Shown here: piece after piece, positions 15,831-24,968 of the stretch
Numbering within the stretch: the first letter of the stretch is position 1
Layout of the letters: every line of letters starts with the position of its first letter
Assembly: GCA_905478335.1 (NCBI GenBank)
Contig: CAJQIC010000007.1
Span: forward strand, 1 to 47,462
Direction of reading: 5' to 3'
Origin: an uncultured Bacteroidia bacterium
Lineage (GTDB): Bacteria; Bacteroidota; Bacteroidia; NS11-12g; UBA9320
DNA length: 47,462 nt
Notes under the pieces: generated by a model
The model's input: the letters and a program-made list of their open reading frames with translations, nothing else
Told to the model about the DNA's origin: nothing
Database searches by the model: none
Position numbers and translations under genes: made by a program

Positions 15831-18401
15831 CTAGCGGTCTGACTGTTCTTTTGTCAGATATAATTTGCTGTCTTTAATTTCTACGTCAATGTAATTTTTG
15901 TTGAATACACCACCACCTAACTTCGGTTTTTTGGTGTCGTCAACCATCTTACATCTAACACGTGTTAACATTACACCATCAAGAACTAATTCCGGAATTT
16001 TGAATGATGTACTGGTAATTTTTGTTCCGTCGGTAAGTTTTAACTTTTTGTTTCCGTCTGAGAAGTCAGACACAGATACCTTACCCGCTTTGATTAACGC
16101 TTCTACTGTTCGTTGAGGAATTTCTGCTCGAGAACCTTCAGCATCGTATTCGAATTTGATTCGTTTTCTGCCAATCGTACCGGTCACGTAGTATTTGTCT
16201 CTTACTTTAACAACTGGAATGATGTCGTATTTCTCTGCCAAACGTTTCTTCTCAGCTTCTTCGGCCTTACGTTTCTCTTCAGCTTGGATTTTCTTTAATT
16301 CTTTTTCGTACTCGCTACCGTGATTTTTGATGTAGTCTTTACGTGCTTGAATAATGACCTTACTATAAATGGTTTCACCGTCCATGGCCACCTGGTTGGT
16401 GTCTTGAACCTCTGGGTTACTCCATTTAAACTCGTACTTACAGTTAACAACTTTAACCGTGGTACGTCTATTTTCTTGGTGTTTTTCTTCAGTACACGGA
16501 ACCACTTCAGCGCCTTCACATTCACACTCGTTTGTTAACTGTGATTCTCCGTAACCTCTTGCCTCTAAGCGGAAAGGATTAATCCCGCTCTTTAAGATGT
16601 AGTTTACAGCAGAGTCTGCACGTCGTTGTGATAAGTCTCTGTTATACTCGTACGATGCACGACAATCCGTATGTGAACCTAATTCCACACTCATTTTAGG
16701 ATATTTCTTCAAGGTGGCAATCAAACCATCCAATACTTTTTTAGACTCGTTTCTTAAGAATGCACTGTCCAAACCATAGTAAATTGGAAGAACGAATACG
16801 TCGTTACACTGATTTTTAAGACAGAAGTCTTTAATAAACTCAGCACTTTGTTCAAGGCCTACAGTTGTTACAAACTTGGGTTCAGCGTCATAGAAGTAAT
16901 CTTCTCTTTTAGATGTCTTAATTTCATAATTCACACCAAGTTTAAGCGGTGTTTCATAAAAACCACGTTCGTCTGTTTTTAATCTAATTTTAGAAGAATC
17001 TTGATCATTGCTAATCTCAACTAAAGCGCCTTGTAGTGGCAGTGTATTATCACAATCAGTTACCGTACCTTTTAAGATTAGAATAATTGGAGTCATGCTA
17101 AACTCGTAGATGTCGTCATCGCCTCTAGAGCGATCAGAAGTAAAGAAACCATGTTCTTTATCTGAATCTAACATGATACCGAAGTCATCTCCATTCGAGT
17201 TCACGGGGCATCCCATATTCACAGGATCAGACCAATCGGTTGGACTCTCACTCAATTGGGTAACGTGTAAAATATCTAATCCACCAAGACTCACATGTCC
17301 GTCTGAAGAGAAGTACAACGTACCATCTTCGTGTACGTAAGGAAATTTCTCATCTCCTGTTGTATTCACTACTGGGCCTAAATTTATTGGGTCACTCCAG
17401 GTCTTTCCTCTTCTAACATAATTCACGACATAAATGTCCTTCGTGCGTTCGCGAGGTTCTTTGTCTCCATCCTGCATGCTGCCTTCCATATCACTAACGA
17501 AATACAATTTCGTGCCATCTGGAGATAAGGCTGGATGCCCGCAATCGTATAAGTCACTACAAAACGGTAGAGGTTCAGGGTTCATTTCCCAAGCCGCCCC
17601 ACGTTTCTTAGCTTCATAAATTTTACAGGTTGTGTCTTTCCCATCAATACCATTACACTGCGTAAAGTACATGGTTGAATAACGTCTATCGAACGTTGCA
17701 ACACCGTCAAAGTATTCCGTGAAACCATCTACAAGAACAGGTGTTTGCCACTTTACTCTACCACGACGCCCTTTTTGCTCGGTTAACCAAAAATCACCGT
17801 AGTTTCTACCAGTCCATTTTAATTGCTTGTTGCTAATACCATCTTCACGATCGGACGTGAACATGATGGTTTTATGCTTTCGGTCTGCATAACGTGGAAC
17901 CATGTCATCAACCTTGCTTCTGTTCGCAGGTTTAAATGATTCTATAATGTATCTTGTTTTTTTGTCACCACACTTTAAAGCAAGTTCACAACCGTCAATA
18001 CGTTTGTCAATTTCTGGATCAGCAGGATTCGCCTTTTTGTATGCTTTTAGTTTTGTTAACGCTTCAGTGTAAAGACCTTGCTCCATGTACATTTCTGCTT
18101 CACGGATTGTAGCGATAGCATCTTTTCGACCGTATTTGATCGCTTTTGAATACATTTTTAACGCGCGCTTACTGTTGTGATTGTGGCGATAAGCTTCTGC
18201 CGCTTTGAAAGCGATGTCCTGTTTTTGGTCTTTGGTTAATTCGTCGTTTGTTTTCAGTACTTGTTCGTACATATCCGCAGCCACTGCGTATTGATGCAAG
18301 TCGTAATTTTTGTTAGCCTCTGTTAAGCTTGCTTTACAGCCAGTCAAAACGGCTACGATTACAAAGGCATACACGGCTAAATTTAGATTCCTACGATTCA
18401 T
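15831..18401 (-). CDS. PorE-like T9SS outer-membrane lipoprotein (TPR, propeller, CRD, OmpA-C) with retropepsin-like C-terminal domain
   Basis: The 856-residue lipoprotein (lipobox VLTGC, Cys22) has TPR repeats at about 30-150 and a PD40/WD40-like beta-propeller at about 170-450 (SPDGTKLYFVSD, EDGTLYFSSDG). A carboxypeptidase-regulatory-like domain follows (about 460-540), then an OmpA C-terminal domain with the peptidoglycan motif ELGSHTDCRASYEYNRDLS. That order is the architecture of PorE, which anchors the type IX secretion trans-envelope complex to peptidoglycan. A charged coiled segment (AEEKRKAEEAEKKR) then leads to an extra domain at about 725-856 resembling a retropepsin-type aspartic peptidase, where the usual DTG becomes DAEGS (753-757). 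The start at 18401 is chosen for the signal peptide. Confidence 0.88.
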   Translation of the reverse strand: MNRRNLNLAVYAFVIVAVLTGCKASLTEANKNYDLHQYAVAADMYEQVLKTNDELTKDQKQDIAFKAAEAYRHNHNSKRALKMYSKAIKYGRKDAIATIREAEMYMEQGLYTEALTKLKAYKKANPADPEIDKRIDGCELALKCGDKKTRYIIESFKPANRSKVDDMVPRYADRKHKTIMFTSDREDGISNKQLKWTGRNYGDFWLTEQKGRRGRVKWQTPVLVDGFTEYFDGVATFDRRYSTMYFTQCNGIDGKDTTCKIYEAKKRGAAWEMNPEPLPFCSDLYDCGHPALSPDGTKLYFVSDMEGSMQDGDKEPRERTKDIYVVNYVRRGKTWSDPINLGPVVNTTGDEKFPYVHEDGTLYFSSDGHVSLGGLDILHVTQLSESPTDWSDPVNMGCPVNSNGDDFGIMLDSDKEHGFFTSDRSRGDDDIYEFSMTPIILILKGTVTDCDNTLPLQGALVEISNDQDSSKIRLKTDERGFYETPLKLGVNYEIKTSKREDYFYDAEPKFVTTVGLEQSAEFIKDFCLKNQCNDVFVLPIYYGLDSAFLRNESKKVLDGLIATLKKYPKMSVELGSHTDCRASYEYNRDLSQRRADSAVNYILKSGINPFRLEARGYGESQLTNECECEGAEVVPCTEEKHQENRRTTVKVVNCKYEFKWSNPEVQDTNQVAMDGETIYSKVIIQARKDYIKNHGSEYEKELKKIQAEEKRKAEEAEKKRLAEKYDIIPVVKVRDKYYVTGTIGRKRIKFEYDAEGSRAEIPQRTVEALIKAGKVSVSDFSDGNKKLKLTDGTKITSTSFKIPELVLDGVMLTRVRCKMVDDTKKPKLGGGVFNKNYIDVEIKDSKLYLTKEQSDR

Positions 18402-18434
18402 TCTGAGAAGGTATTTATCGGATTGTTCAATTGC

Positions 18435-18466
18435 CAAAAATCAACAATATTCGACCCATTTCCAAA
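18435..18466 (-). promoter_or_regulatory. Candidate promoter of the PorE-like gene
   Basis: On the minus strand TTTG (18463-18466) is separated by 20 bp from GATTTTTG (18435-18442), one mismatch from TAnnTTTG. The box lies about 33 bp before the chosen start. Confidence 0.42.
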
Positions 18467-18559
18467 TAAATTTTGTCTAAGGCAAACTGCGATTTCAGCT
18501 TTAACTAACTTTTTATCAATTACTTGACGGAGGTGCAGTTCAAAGGGTTGGGTTAAACA

Positions 18560-18589
18560 AAAAAAAGCCTCCCGATTTCGGAAGGCTTT
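18560..18589 (-). terminator. Rho-independent terminator of glnN
   Basis: An 11-bp stem with a four-base loop (18564-18574 with 18579-18589) has its one imperfect pair as G-U only in minus-strand RNA. It is followed by a T run. It lies 15 bp after the glnN stop. Confidence 0.85.
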
Positions 18590-18603
18590 CATATACTTTA
18601 TTC

Positions 18604-20778
18604 CTATTTTATATGAAGTAATTCGCGATATTTTGGAATAGACCACAATGAATCATCCACCAGTCGTTCTAGTTTATCTGCGTGATATCTAATATCATCA
18701 AATTCGCTGTTGACCTTAGCACTGTATGCTTTGGCTTGCTGTTCTATGGAGTCAAGTTTGTTTGCTTTTTTGCGTTCTTCAACCATTCGGTCGACTTTCG
18801 TTTTAAGCGCGTTGATGTGTTCGCTCACTTCTTCAAGAACACTCATCGAGGCATCAATTTGTTTTTTACCAATACCAGAAGCCTTTAATGAATTTACGTT
18901 GTCGGCAACCATTTTTTGGTACTGCAACGCCGCTGGTAAAATATGGGTATAGGTCATTTCATCAATGATGCGACCTTCGATTTGCACCTTCTTCAAGTAA
19001 TCTTCAAGCTCAATATGATGACGGGCTTTTAACTCCTGCGGGTTGAAAATTCCCAATTCTTTCATCATGCTCACGGTCTGATCACTAATAAACGCGTGCA
19101 GTGCAGATGGTGTATCTCTTAAGTTAGATAGGCCTCTTTTTTCTGCTTCAACTACCCACTCATCTCCATAACCGTTGCCTTCAAAAAGAACGCGCTTAGA
19201 GTCCTTCAGATACTGGCGTAATACCGTAAGTATGGCATCGTTTTTCTTCTCTTTTTTGTCGGCAATACGCTGATCAACGTCTTTTTTAAATTGAATGAGT
19301 TGATGTGTCATTGACGCGTTTAACACCATCATTGGAGAAGCACAACTCTTTGATGATCCAACTGCACGTAATTCGAACTTGTTTCCTGTAAAAGCAAATG
19401 GAGAAGTTCGGTTTCGATCTGTGTTGTCTAACAAAATCTCAGGAATCTGAGCGATTGAAATGGTTTTGTCTTCAGGAGAACCTTTGGTTGCCTTAACATT
19501 GTTTTCAATGTCTTCCAGCATTTTGGTAAGCGTAGACCCAATAAATATTGACATGATTGCCGGCGGAGCTTCGTTAGCACCTAATCTGTGATCGTTTGAT
19601 GCAGAAGCGATACTTGCACGCAGTAAATCGGCATTGTCATGAAATGCTTTGATTGTGTTTATAAAGAACGTGACAAAACTTAAATTAGACAATGGGTTGT
19701 TTCCTGGGCTCAATAAATTTATCCCAGTGTTGGTCAGCAGTGACCAGTTGTTGTGTTTACCACTACCGTTAATCCCAGCGAAAGGTTTTTCGTGGAACAA
19801 TACTTTAAAACCATGGTGATTGGCTACCTCATCCATTAAGTCCATTAGCAACTGATTATGGTCAACCGCTAAATTTATTTCTTCATATTGAGGAGCACAT
19901 TCATACTGACCTGGAGCAACTTCGTTGTGTCGAGTTCTAACTGGGATGCCAAGTTTAAGTGCCTCGTTTTCGAAATCTACCATGTAATTAAAGACACGGT
20001 CAGGGATAGAACCAAAATAATGGTCGTCCATTTGCTGATTTTTGGCAGCGGCGTAACCAAAAAGTGTACGTCCGCACATAATCAAGTCTGGTCTTTGGTT
20101 ATAAAGCGCTTTATCTACCAAAAAGTATTCTTGCTCAACACCTAATGATGCACCCACCTTGGTCACATCAGAATAGAAGTATTTACAAACATCTGTGGCT
20201 GCCTTATCCAACAGCGTAATTGATTTCAAAAGCGGTGCTTTGTAATCAAGAGCCTCGCCAGTATATGATACAAATACCGTTGGAATACAAAGTGTTTTAC
20301 CACTGGTATTTTCATAAATAAAAGCCGGCGATGACGGATCCCATGCGGTATAACCTCTTGCTTCAAAAGTGTTACGTAACCCGCCACTCGGTAAGCTTGA
20401 AGCATCTGGCTCTTGCTGCACAAGTGAATCACCACTAAATTTATCTACAGCACGACCGTCTTGTGGTTCGAAAAAGGAATCATGCTTTTCAGCCGTCGTT
20501 CCAGTTAATGGTTGAAACCAATGTGTATAGTGTGTAACACCTTTAGCCATTGCCCAGGACTTCATACCAGTGGCAATCTGGGTTGCCGTCGATCGACTGA
20601 TTTTTGTGCCATCATGGATGGATTTTTTTAGCGACTTATAGGTGTCTTTGTCAAGATGTGATTGCATAGCATCGTCGTTAAAAACGTTGATAGCGTACAT
20701 GTCTTGAATGGAGTCAAATTTCCTGGAAGCTTCAATAGGTTGGCGTGATAACGCGATTTCGAGGGCCTTAAATCTCAT
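18604..20778 (-). CDS. glnN: Type III glutamine synthetase
   Basis: The 724-residue protein makes glutamine from glutamate, ammonia and ATP in the cytoplasm. Length and sequence are those of the large GSIII (GlnN) class typical of Bacteroidota, rather than the roughly 450-residue type I. Diagnostic segments include GVEQEYFLVD, the metal- and glutamate-binding stretch RHNEVAPGQYE, AGINGSGKHNNWS and the ATP/glutamate loop RAVGSSKSCASP. A long C-terminal helical tail (about 570-724) is usual for the class. It is a single-gene unit with a -7 box 43 bp upstream and a strong terminator. No adenylylation site as in type I is expected. Confidence 0.96.
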   Translation of the reverse strand: MRFKALEIALSRQPIEASRKFDSIQDMYAINVFNDDAMQSHLDKDTYKSLKKSIHDGTKISRSTATQIATGMKSWAMAKGVTHYTHWFQPLTGTTAEKHDSFFEPQDGRAVDKFSGDSLVQQEPDASSLPSGGLRNTFEARGYTAWDPSSPAFIYENTSGKTLCIPTVFVSYTGEALDYKAPLLKSITLLDKAATDVCKYFYSDVTKVGASLGVEQEYFLVDKALYNQRPDLIMCGRTLFGYAAAKNQQMDDHYFGSIPDRVFNYMVDFENEALKLGIPVRTRHNEVAPGQYECAPQYEEINLAVDHNQLLMDLMDEVANHHGFKVLFHEKPFAGINGSGKHNNWSLLTNTGINLLSPGNNPLSNLSFVTFFINTIKAFHDNADLLRASIASASNDHRLGANEAPPAIMSIFIGSTLTKMLEDIENNVKATKGSPEDKTISIAQIPEILLDNTDRNRTSPFAFTGNKFELRAVGSSKSCASPMMVLNASMTHQLIQFKKDVDQRIADKKEKKNDAILTVLRQYLKDSKRVLFEGNGYGDEWVVEAEKRGLSNLRDTPSALHAFISDQTVSMMKELGIFNPQELKARHHIELEDYLKKVQIEGRIIDEMTYTHILPAALQYQKMVADNVNSLKASGIGKKQIDASMSVLEEVSEHINALKTKVDRMVEERKKANKLDSIEQQAKAYSAKVNSEFDDIRYHADKLERLVDDSLWSIPKYRELLHIK

Positions 20779-20821
20779 GATTTATAACAATTTGAAAAGA
20801 TGTAAATGCGAATATGATTAA

Positions 20822-20829
20822 CAAATATA
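20822..20829 (-). promoter_or_regulatory. Candidate -7 box TATATTTG for glnN
   Basis: On the minus strand TATATTTG matches TAnnTTTG exactly and lies 43 bp before the glnN ATG. No good -33 element is visible, so an activator may be needed; that is inference. Confidence 0.5.
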
Positions 20830-20890
20830 ATTGGATGATTAGGGGTGATGCGGGTTGAGGTTCTATTACTACGCACAAATTATGAACAGA

Positions 20891-21967
20891 TTAATCCTCA
20901 AGTCCACCAGCTTTTAACTTCTCCGTATTTTCTGCCATTTGTAATTGGTCAATAATGTCTTGGATTTGACCGCCTAATATTTCGGGTAAATTGTAGAGGG
21001 TTAAACCAATTCTGTGATCTGTTACCCTGCTTTGAGGAAAGTTATATGTTCTGATTTTAGCAGATCGATCGCCTGTAGAAACCAATGATTTCCTTTCTGC
21101 TGCAATTTTTGAATTGTGTTCGGCAAGCTCCCTTTCGTATAATCGAGTTCTAAGTACAGTAAGGGCTTTGTCGTAATTCTGATGTTGTGAACGACCATCT
21201 TGACACTCGACAACAATCCCGGTTGGAATGTGCGTTAGTCGAATAGCAGATTCTGTTTTGTTTACGTGCTGCCCTCCAGCGCCAGATGCTCGAAATGTGT
21301 CTCGTCTAACGTCTCCCATGTTGAGGTCAACATCAACTTCTTCGGCTTCTGGTAAAACGGCTACGGTTGCGGCACTCGTATGCACACGCCCTTGTGACTC
21401 CGTATCAGGAACACGTTGAACCCGGTGAACACCACTTTCAAATTTTAGCGTTCCGTAAACATCTTTACCGGTAACCTCGAAAACAATTTTATTGAAACCA
21501 CCAACGCTGCCTTCCATAAGTTCTATAACTTCCGTTTTCCATTTATGGTTTTGGCAAAATCGTTCATACATCCGATACAAGTCACCTGCAAACAAACTTG
21601 CTTCATCGCCACCGGTACCTGAACGAATTTCTACGATAGCATTTTTATTATCGTCGGGGTCTTTAGGAATAAGAAGAAATTTTATTTTTTCTTCCATTGG
21701 CTCTTGCTGATCGGCAAGCTCGTCAATTTCCATTTTAGCCATTTCCTTTAATTCGGGATCTGACTCATTTTTTAGAATGTCTCTTGCTTCTTGTAAATTG
21801 GTTACGAGTTTTTTGTACACGTGGTAAACCTCAACCAATTCTTTTAAATCTCCGTACTCGCGATTTAACGCGTTGAATCTTTTAACATCGCTGAAAATGT
21901 CAGGATCACTCAACTGAGTTTGAACTTGTAAATAGCGCTGATATATGGATTCTAATTTCTCGAGCAT
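20891..21967 (-). CDS. prfA: Peptide chain release factor 1
   Basis: RF1 reads UAA and UAG stop codons and triggers peptide release. The 358-residue product has the codon-recognition tripeptide PDT (187-189, in the PxT position that distinguishes RF1 from the SPF of RF2) and the catalytic GGQ at 231-233. The start at 21967 (MLEKLESIYQRY) fits the family. The longer reading from 22054 would run through a promoter (TTTG-N23-TAACTTTG) and into the preceding gene. The -7 box ends only 9 nt from the ATG, so the 5' leader should be almost absent. Confidence 0.97.
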   Translation of the reverse strand: MLEKLESIYQRYLQVQTQLSDPDIFSDVKRFNALNREYGDLKELVEVYHVYKKLVTNLQEARDILKNESDPELKEMAKMEIDELADQQEPMEEKIKFLLIPKDPDDNKNAIVEIRSGTGGDEASLFAGDLYRMYERFCQNHKWKTEVIELMEGSVGGFNKIVFEVTGKDVYGTLKFESGVHRVQRVPDTESQGRVHTSAATVAVLPEAEEVDVDLNMGDVRRDTFRASGAGGQHVNKTESAIRLTHIPTGIVVECQDGRSQHQNYDKALTVLRTRLYERELAEHNSKIAAERKSLVSTGDRSAKIRTYNFPQSRVTDHRIGLTLYNLPEILGGQIQDIIDQLQMAENTEKLKAGGLED

Positions 21968-21976
21968 TACAGGCGA

Positions 21977-22011
21977 CAAAGTTAGCCTTTTGCCAGAATT
22001 TAAACGGCAAA
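21977..22011 (-). promoter_or_regulatory. Promoter of prfA
   Basis: On the minus strand TTTG (22008-22011), a 23-bp spacer and TAACTTTG (21977-21984) match both elements of the Bacteroidota housekeeping promoter. This is the best two-part match I found in the window. Confidence 0.7.
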
Positions 22012-22022
22012 TAAATAATTGC

Positions 22023-23219
22023 TTATTGGGTGTTCTTCGACCACAAGTCAGCAACAGTTTTGCCTATGGCTAAACTGGACGTGGCTGCTGGGCTTGGGGC
22101 ATTAACCACGTGAATAGCACCTTCTTTTTCAATAATCTTAAAATCATCTAACAGGCCACCTGTTCTGTCACAAGCTTGTGCACGAACACCGGCTTCGGCA
22201 GCTACTAAGTCGCTTGCTTTTATTTCAGGAATCAATTTTTGAAGTGCCTTTGTGAATGCTTTTTTAGAAAACGATCTGTACATCTCCCCTAGACCTGTAC
22301 GCCAATACTTTTTCGCGACTTTTTGAAACCCTGGCCATAGCAAGCTTTCCAATAACTCACCGAAGTGAATGTCTCGCTTTTTGTAGCCCTCTCGTCTGAA
22401 TGCTAAAACGGCGTTTGGCCCGGCTTCAATATGGCCGTTCATCATTCGGGTAAAGTGTACACCTAAGAACGGGAAGTTTGGATCCGGTACGGGATATATT
22501 AAATGCTTGACTAAGTGTTTCGAGGAATCTTTTAGCATATAATATTCACCACGAAAAGGAATAATCTTGGTGTCCATACTTTCGGTTAAACTCGCCACTT
22601 TATCGGAATAAAGACCTGCACAATTAATAAACGATGTGCTTTCTACCAATTGGTTTTTCCCTCTTACAACCCATTTGTCACCGCTTTTGGCAAAGCCTTT
22701 TACCTTGTAATTGAACCGAATTTCGCCGCCACCTTCCTCAACAAGTTCAAGGTATTTCTGAGAAACAAGTTTGTAATCGATAATACCCGTTTGCGGAACT
22801 ATGATTCCTTTAATGCCGGCAACGTGAGGTTCTATTTCTTTCAATTCATCGGCATCGACCATTTTAAGTCCTTCAAGACCATTTTCGACCCCTCGTTTGT
22901 ATACCTTGTCTAATTGTGGAAGTTCGCTTTCTTGGGTTGCCACAACTACCTTACCGCATAAGTCGTAAGGGATATTGTGTTTATCGGCAAACGCAAGCAA
23001 CAAGTCATAACCCGTCTCACAATTTATGGCTTTTAATGAACCGGGTTTATAGTATAAACCTGAATGAATAACACCGCTGTTATGACCAGTTTGGTGTGCC
23101 GCAACCTTGTCTTCTTTTTCAAGAATAAGAAGCTTTGTGCCAGGCTTGTCTTGCAGAATTTGATATGCTGTTGCAAGTCCAACAATTCCTCCTCCGATTA
23201 TAACTACATCGTAAACCAT
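22023..23219 (-). CDS. lhgO: L-2-hydroxyglutarate oxidase (FAD-dependent)
   Basis: A 398-residue FAD-dependent oxidoreductase of the DAO family. It has the N-terminal dinucleotide-binding motif GGGIVGLATA (9-18), the HNSGVIHSGLYY segment conserved in LhgO/YgaF enzymes, FRGEYYML, and a C-terminal GGLLDDF/AATSSLAIG flavin region. LhgO oxidises L-2-hydroxyglutarate to 2-oxoglutarate, repairing a side product of central metabolism and passing electrons to the membrane quinone pool. It starts 14 bp after the DUF6029 gene and is probably co-transcribed with it. Confidence 0.93.
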   Translation of the reverse strand: MVYDVVIIGGGIVGLATAYQILQDKPGTKLLILEKEDKVAAHQTGHNSGVIHSGLYYKPGSLKAINCETGYDLLLAFADKHNIPYDLCGKVVVATQESELPQLDKVYKRGVENGLEGLKMVDADELKEIEPHVAGIKGIIVPQTGIIDYKLVSQKYLELVEEGGGEIRFNYKVKGFAKSGDKWVVRGKNQLVESTSFINCAGLYSDKVASLTESMDTKIIPFRGEYYMLKDSSKHLVKHLIYPVPDPNFPFLGVHFTRMMNGHIEAGPNAVLAFRREGYKKRDIHFGELLESLLWPGFQKVAKKYWRTGLGEMYRSFSKKAFTKALQKLIPEIKASDLVAAEAGVRAQACDRTGGLLDDFKIIEKEGAIHVVNAPSPAATSSLAIGKTVADLWSKNTQ

Positions 23220-23233
23220 ACGTTTTGTCGCGC

Positions 23234-24883
23234 TTAAAAGTTTGTTGTCAAAGTAAACCGAACACCGCTAAAGGCAGGCTCAATACGACAAATACCCCCA
23301 GTACAATTCACACCGGCAACCTGACGTACATAAGCTAAAGTGAATGACGTTGTGTGGATGTTATACTTTCCAAATACTGACCAGTAGTGTACCACCTCGT
23401 CACTGACTTTGGTATCCTTCTGGCGCACCGGAGAAACATTCACCATATCAGAAATGGAAAATGAATACCGTGGAGACATATTCAATTCTAAAATCGCGTT
23501 AACAAAACTACCCAAGTCTTGCTCTGTAATTAGATACTGCGTTTCCATACGCAATGAATTACGGCGACTCAACTTATACGTTAATTCGAAAAATGGGGTT
23601 ATGGTTTCTACGTCTTTGTAGTTTGTGTCTCTGCTCTCATAAATTTGTTGATTGTAAAAGATGGACTGAACACCGACTTTACCTTTAAATACTTTGCTGA
23701 ATTTATGTTCGTAATTCAAAAAATACTCTCTATACAGCTGTTCTCCGTCAAGTTTTTTGACATTCGAATAGTTTAAATACACGGTTTTCCCTTTTTGAAT
23801 CGTCCATACTAAACTGGCCTGAAATCCTTCTTCACCATAATCTTGAGCTGGAGCGTTGTAACGTGCTAGTAATCTATATGAAGCTTGTCGTGTTAAAGAG
23901 GGTTGATAGGTAAGTAAACCATCTAACAACAAATCGTTTGGGTTTGTACGAAGTTGAAAATTTTCAATTCTTCTGTATTGTGCGTTAAAACCAAATCCAC
24001 TTTTTTTCTTTTTACCTAGTTTCTTTTTAGAATAACTAAGTGTAGCATAGTTAATAGTTCCTGGCAACAACTGTAATCTGCCTTCAGGAACTCTAACGGC
24101 TTCTTTCGCTTTCCGATTGTGCTCAAAAGACAAGCTAACGTCTTTTAACGTCAAGTTAAAATAGCCATTCACGGCATACGAGTTATACTTAGGTGCAAAC
24201 CTGTGCGAAACACTGTCGTACCCATTTATTTCCGTGATTAAATCATTCATGGCGCTTTGTGTCAATGTGCGATTAAACGCACTGGCACCTACCATCAGAA
24301 TACCCTTTTCATTTTTAAGACGATAGACTCTTTCTGAGTTTATACCTTTTACAATTTCGCCAGTAGTACCGAACCGGTTCCCTTGGGCTCCCGATCCTTT
24401 TTGATTTCCAGTGAATGCTTTAACAAAGAAATCATCGGTAATCTGATACTTGGCATGTACACCTTCTACCGCATAATCAATACCAATTAACCTGTTTTCA
24501 TACGCTCTAAAAACAAGGCCTGACCCAAATTGATCATAGAATGACCCTGCGGTCACCGTTAGTTTATCGATTGATTTCTTTATTTGCCAAAACCCCAATC
24601 CATGGCCGCTGAAGGAGCCAGTCGGGTTAAGTAAGTTACTGTTGTTAAAGAGATCATATCTCGCTGAAACGTTGAAACCTTTTAATTGGTAGTTTGTAAA
24701 AAGCCACGCTTCAGAACTACTAATTTGGCTGATATACTGCGGGCTTTCATACGCCCCAATTGAGCTATCAAGTACAAAGACAGAGAAATTGCTCTGGAAG
24801 TTCCCTGAAAAAACACCTTTATCTTGTCCGTAACTACTAAACCCAATTGCGAGAAAACATAAAATCGTAAATGCTTTGTTCAT
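23234..24883 (-). CDS. DUF6029 family outer-membrane protein
   Basis: The 549-residue protein has a signal peptide (start MNKAFTILCFLAIG, cleavage near SYGQD), then FSGNFQSNFSVF and a long run of alternating aromatic/polar beta-strands to a C-terminal FTLTTNF, ending in Phe as outer-membrane barrels do. The segment SFYDQFGSGLVFRAYENR is typical of DUF6029, a Bacteroidota family of unknown role predicted to form a barrel. The start is chosen at 24883; the open frame extends 73 codons further without a signal sequence. It precedes lhgO by 14 bp, but no functional link between the two is known. Confidence 0.85.
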   Translation of the reverse strand: MNKAFTILCFLAIGFSSYGQDKGVFSGNFQSNFSVFVLDSSIGAYESPQYISQISSSEAWLFTNYQLKGFNVSARYDLFNNSNLLNPTGSFSGHGLGFWQIKKSIDKLTVTAGSFYDQFGSGLVFRAYENRLIGIDYAVEGVHAKYQITDDFFVKAFTGNQKGSGAQGNRFGTTGEIVKGINSERVYRLKNEKGILMVGASAFNRTLTQSAMNDLITEINGYDSVSHRFAPKYNSYAVNGYFNLTLKDVSLSFEHNRKAKEAVRVPEGRLQLLPGTINYATLSYSKKKLGKKKKSGFGFNAQYRRIENFQLRTNPNDLLLDGLLTYQPSLTRQASYRLLARYNAPAQDYGEEGFQASLVWTIQKGKTVYLNYSNVKKLDGEQLYREYFLNYEHKFSKVFKGKVGVQSIFYNQQIYESRDTNYKDVETITPFFELTYKLSRRNSLRMETQYLITEQDLGSFVNAILELNMSPRYSFSISDMVNVSPVRQKDTKVSDEVVHYWSVFGKYNIHTTSFTLAYVRQVAGVNCTGGICRIEPAFSGVRFTLTTNF

Positions 24884-24968
24884 ATGACCAATGAATATTA
24901 TCCTGCAAATTAAAGCCAAAATATACCCCGAATGCAAAATAGACATTGGGCTTTTTCGTTTTGAAGGT

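Noticed and set aside
21968-22054. Longer N-terminus for release factor 1
   Set aside because: The extension covers a two-part promoter and the end of lhgO; the family starts at MLEKLESIYQ.
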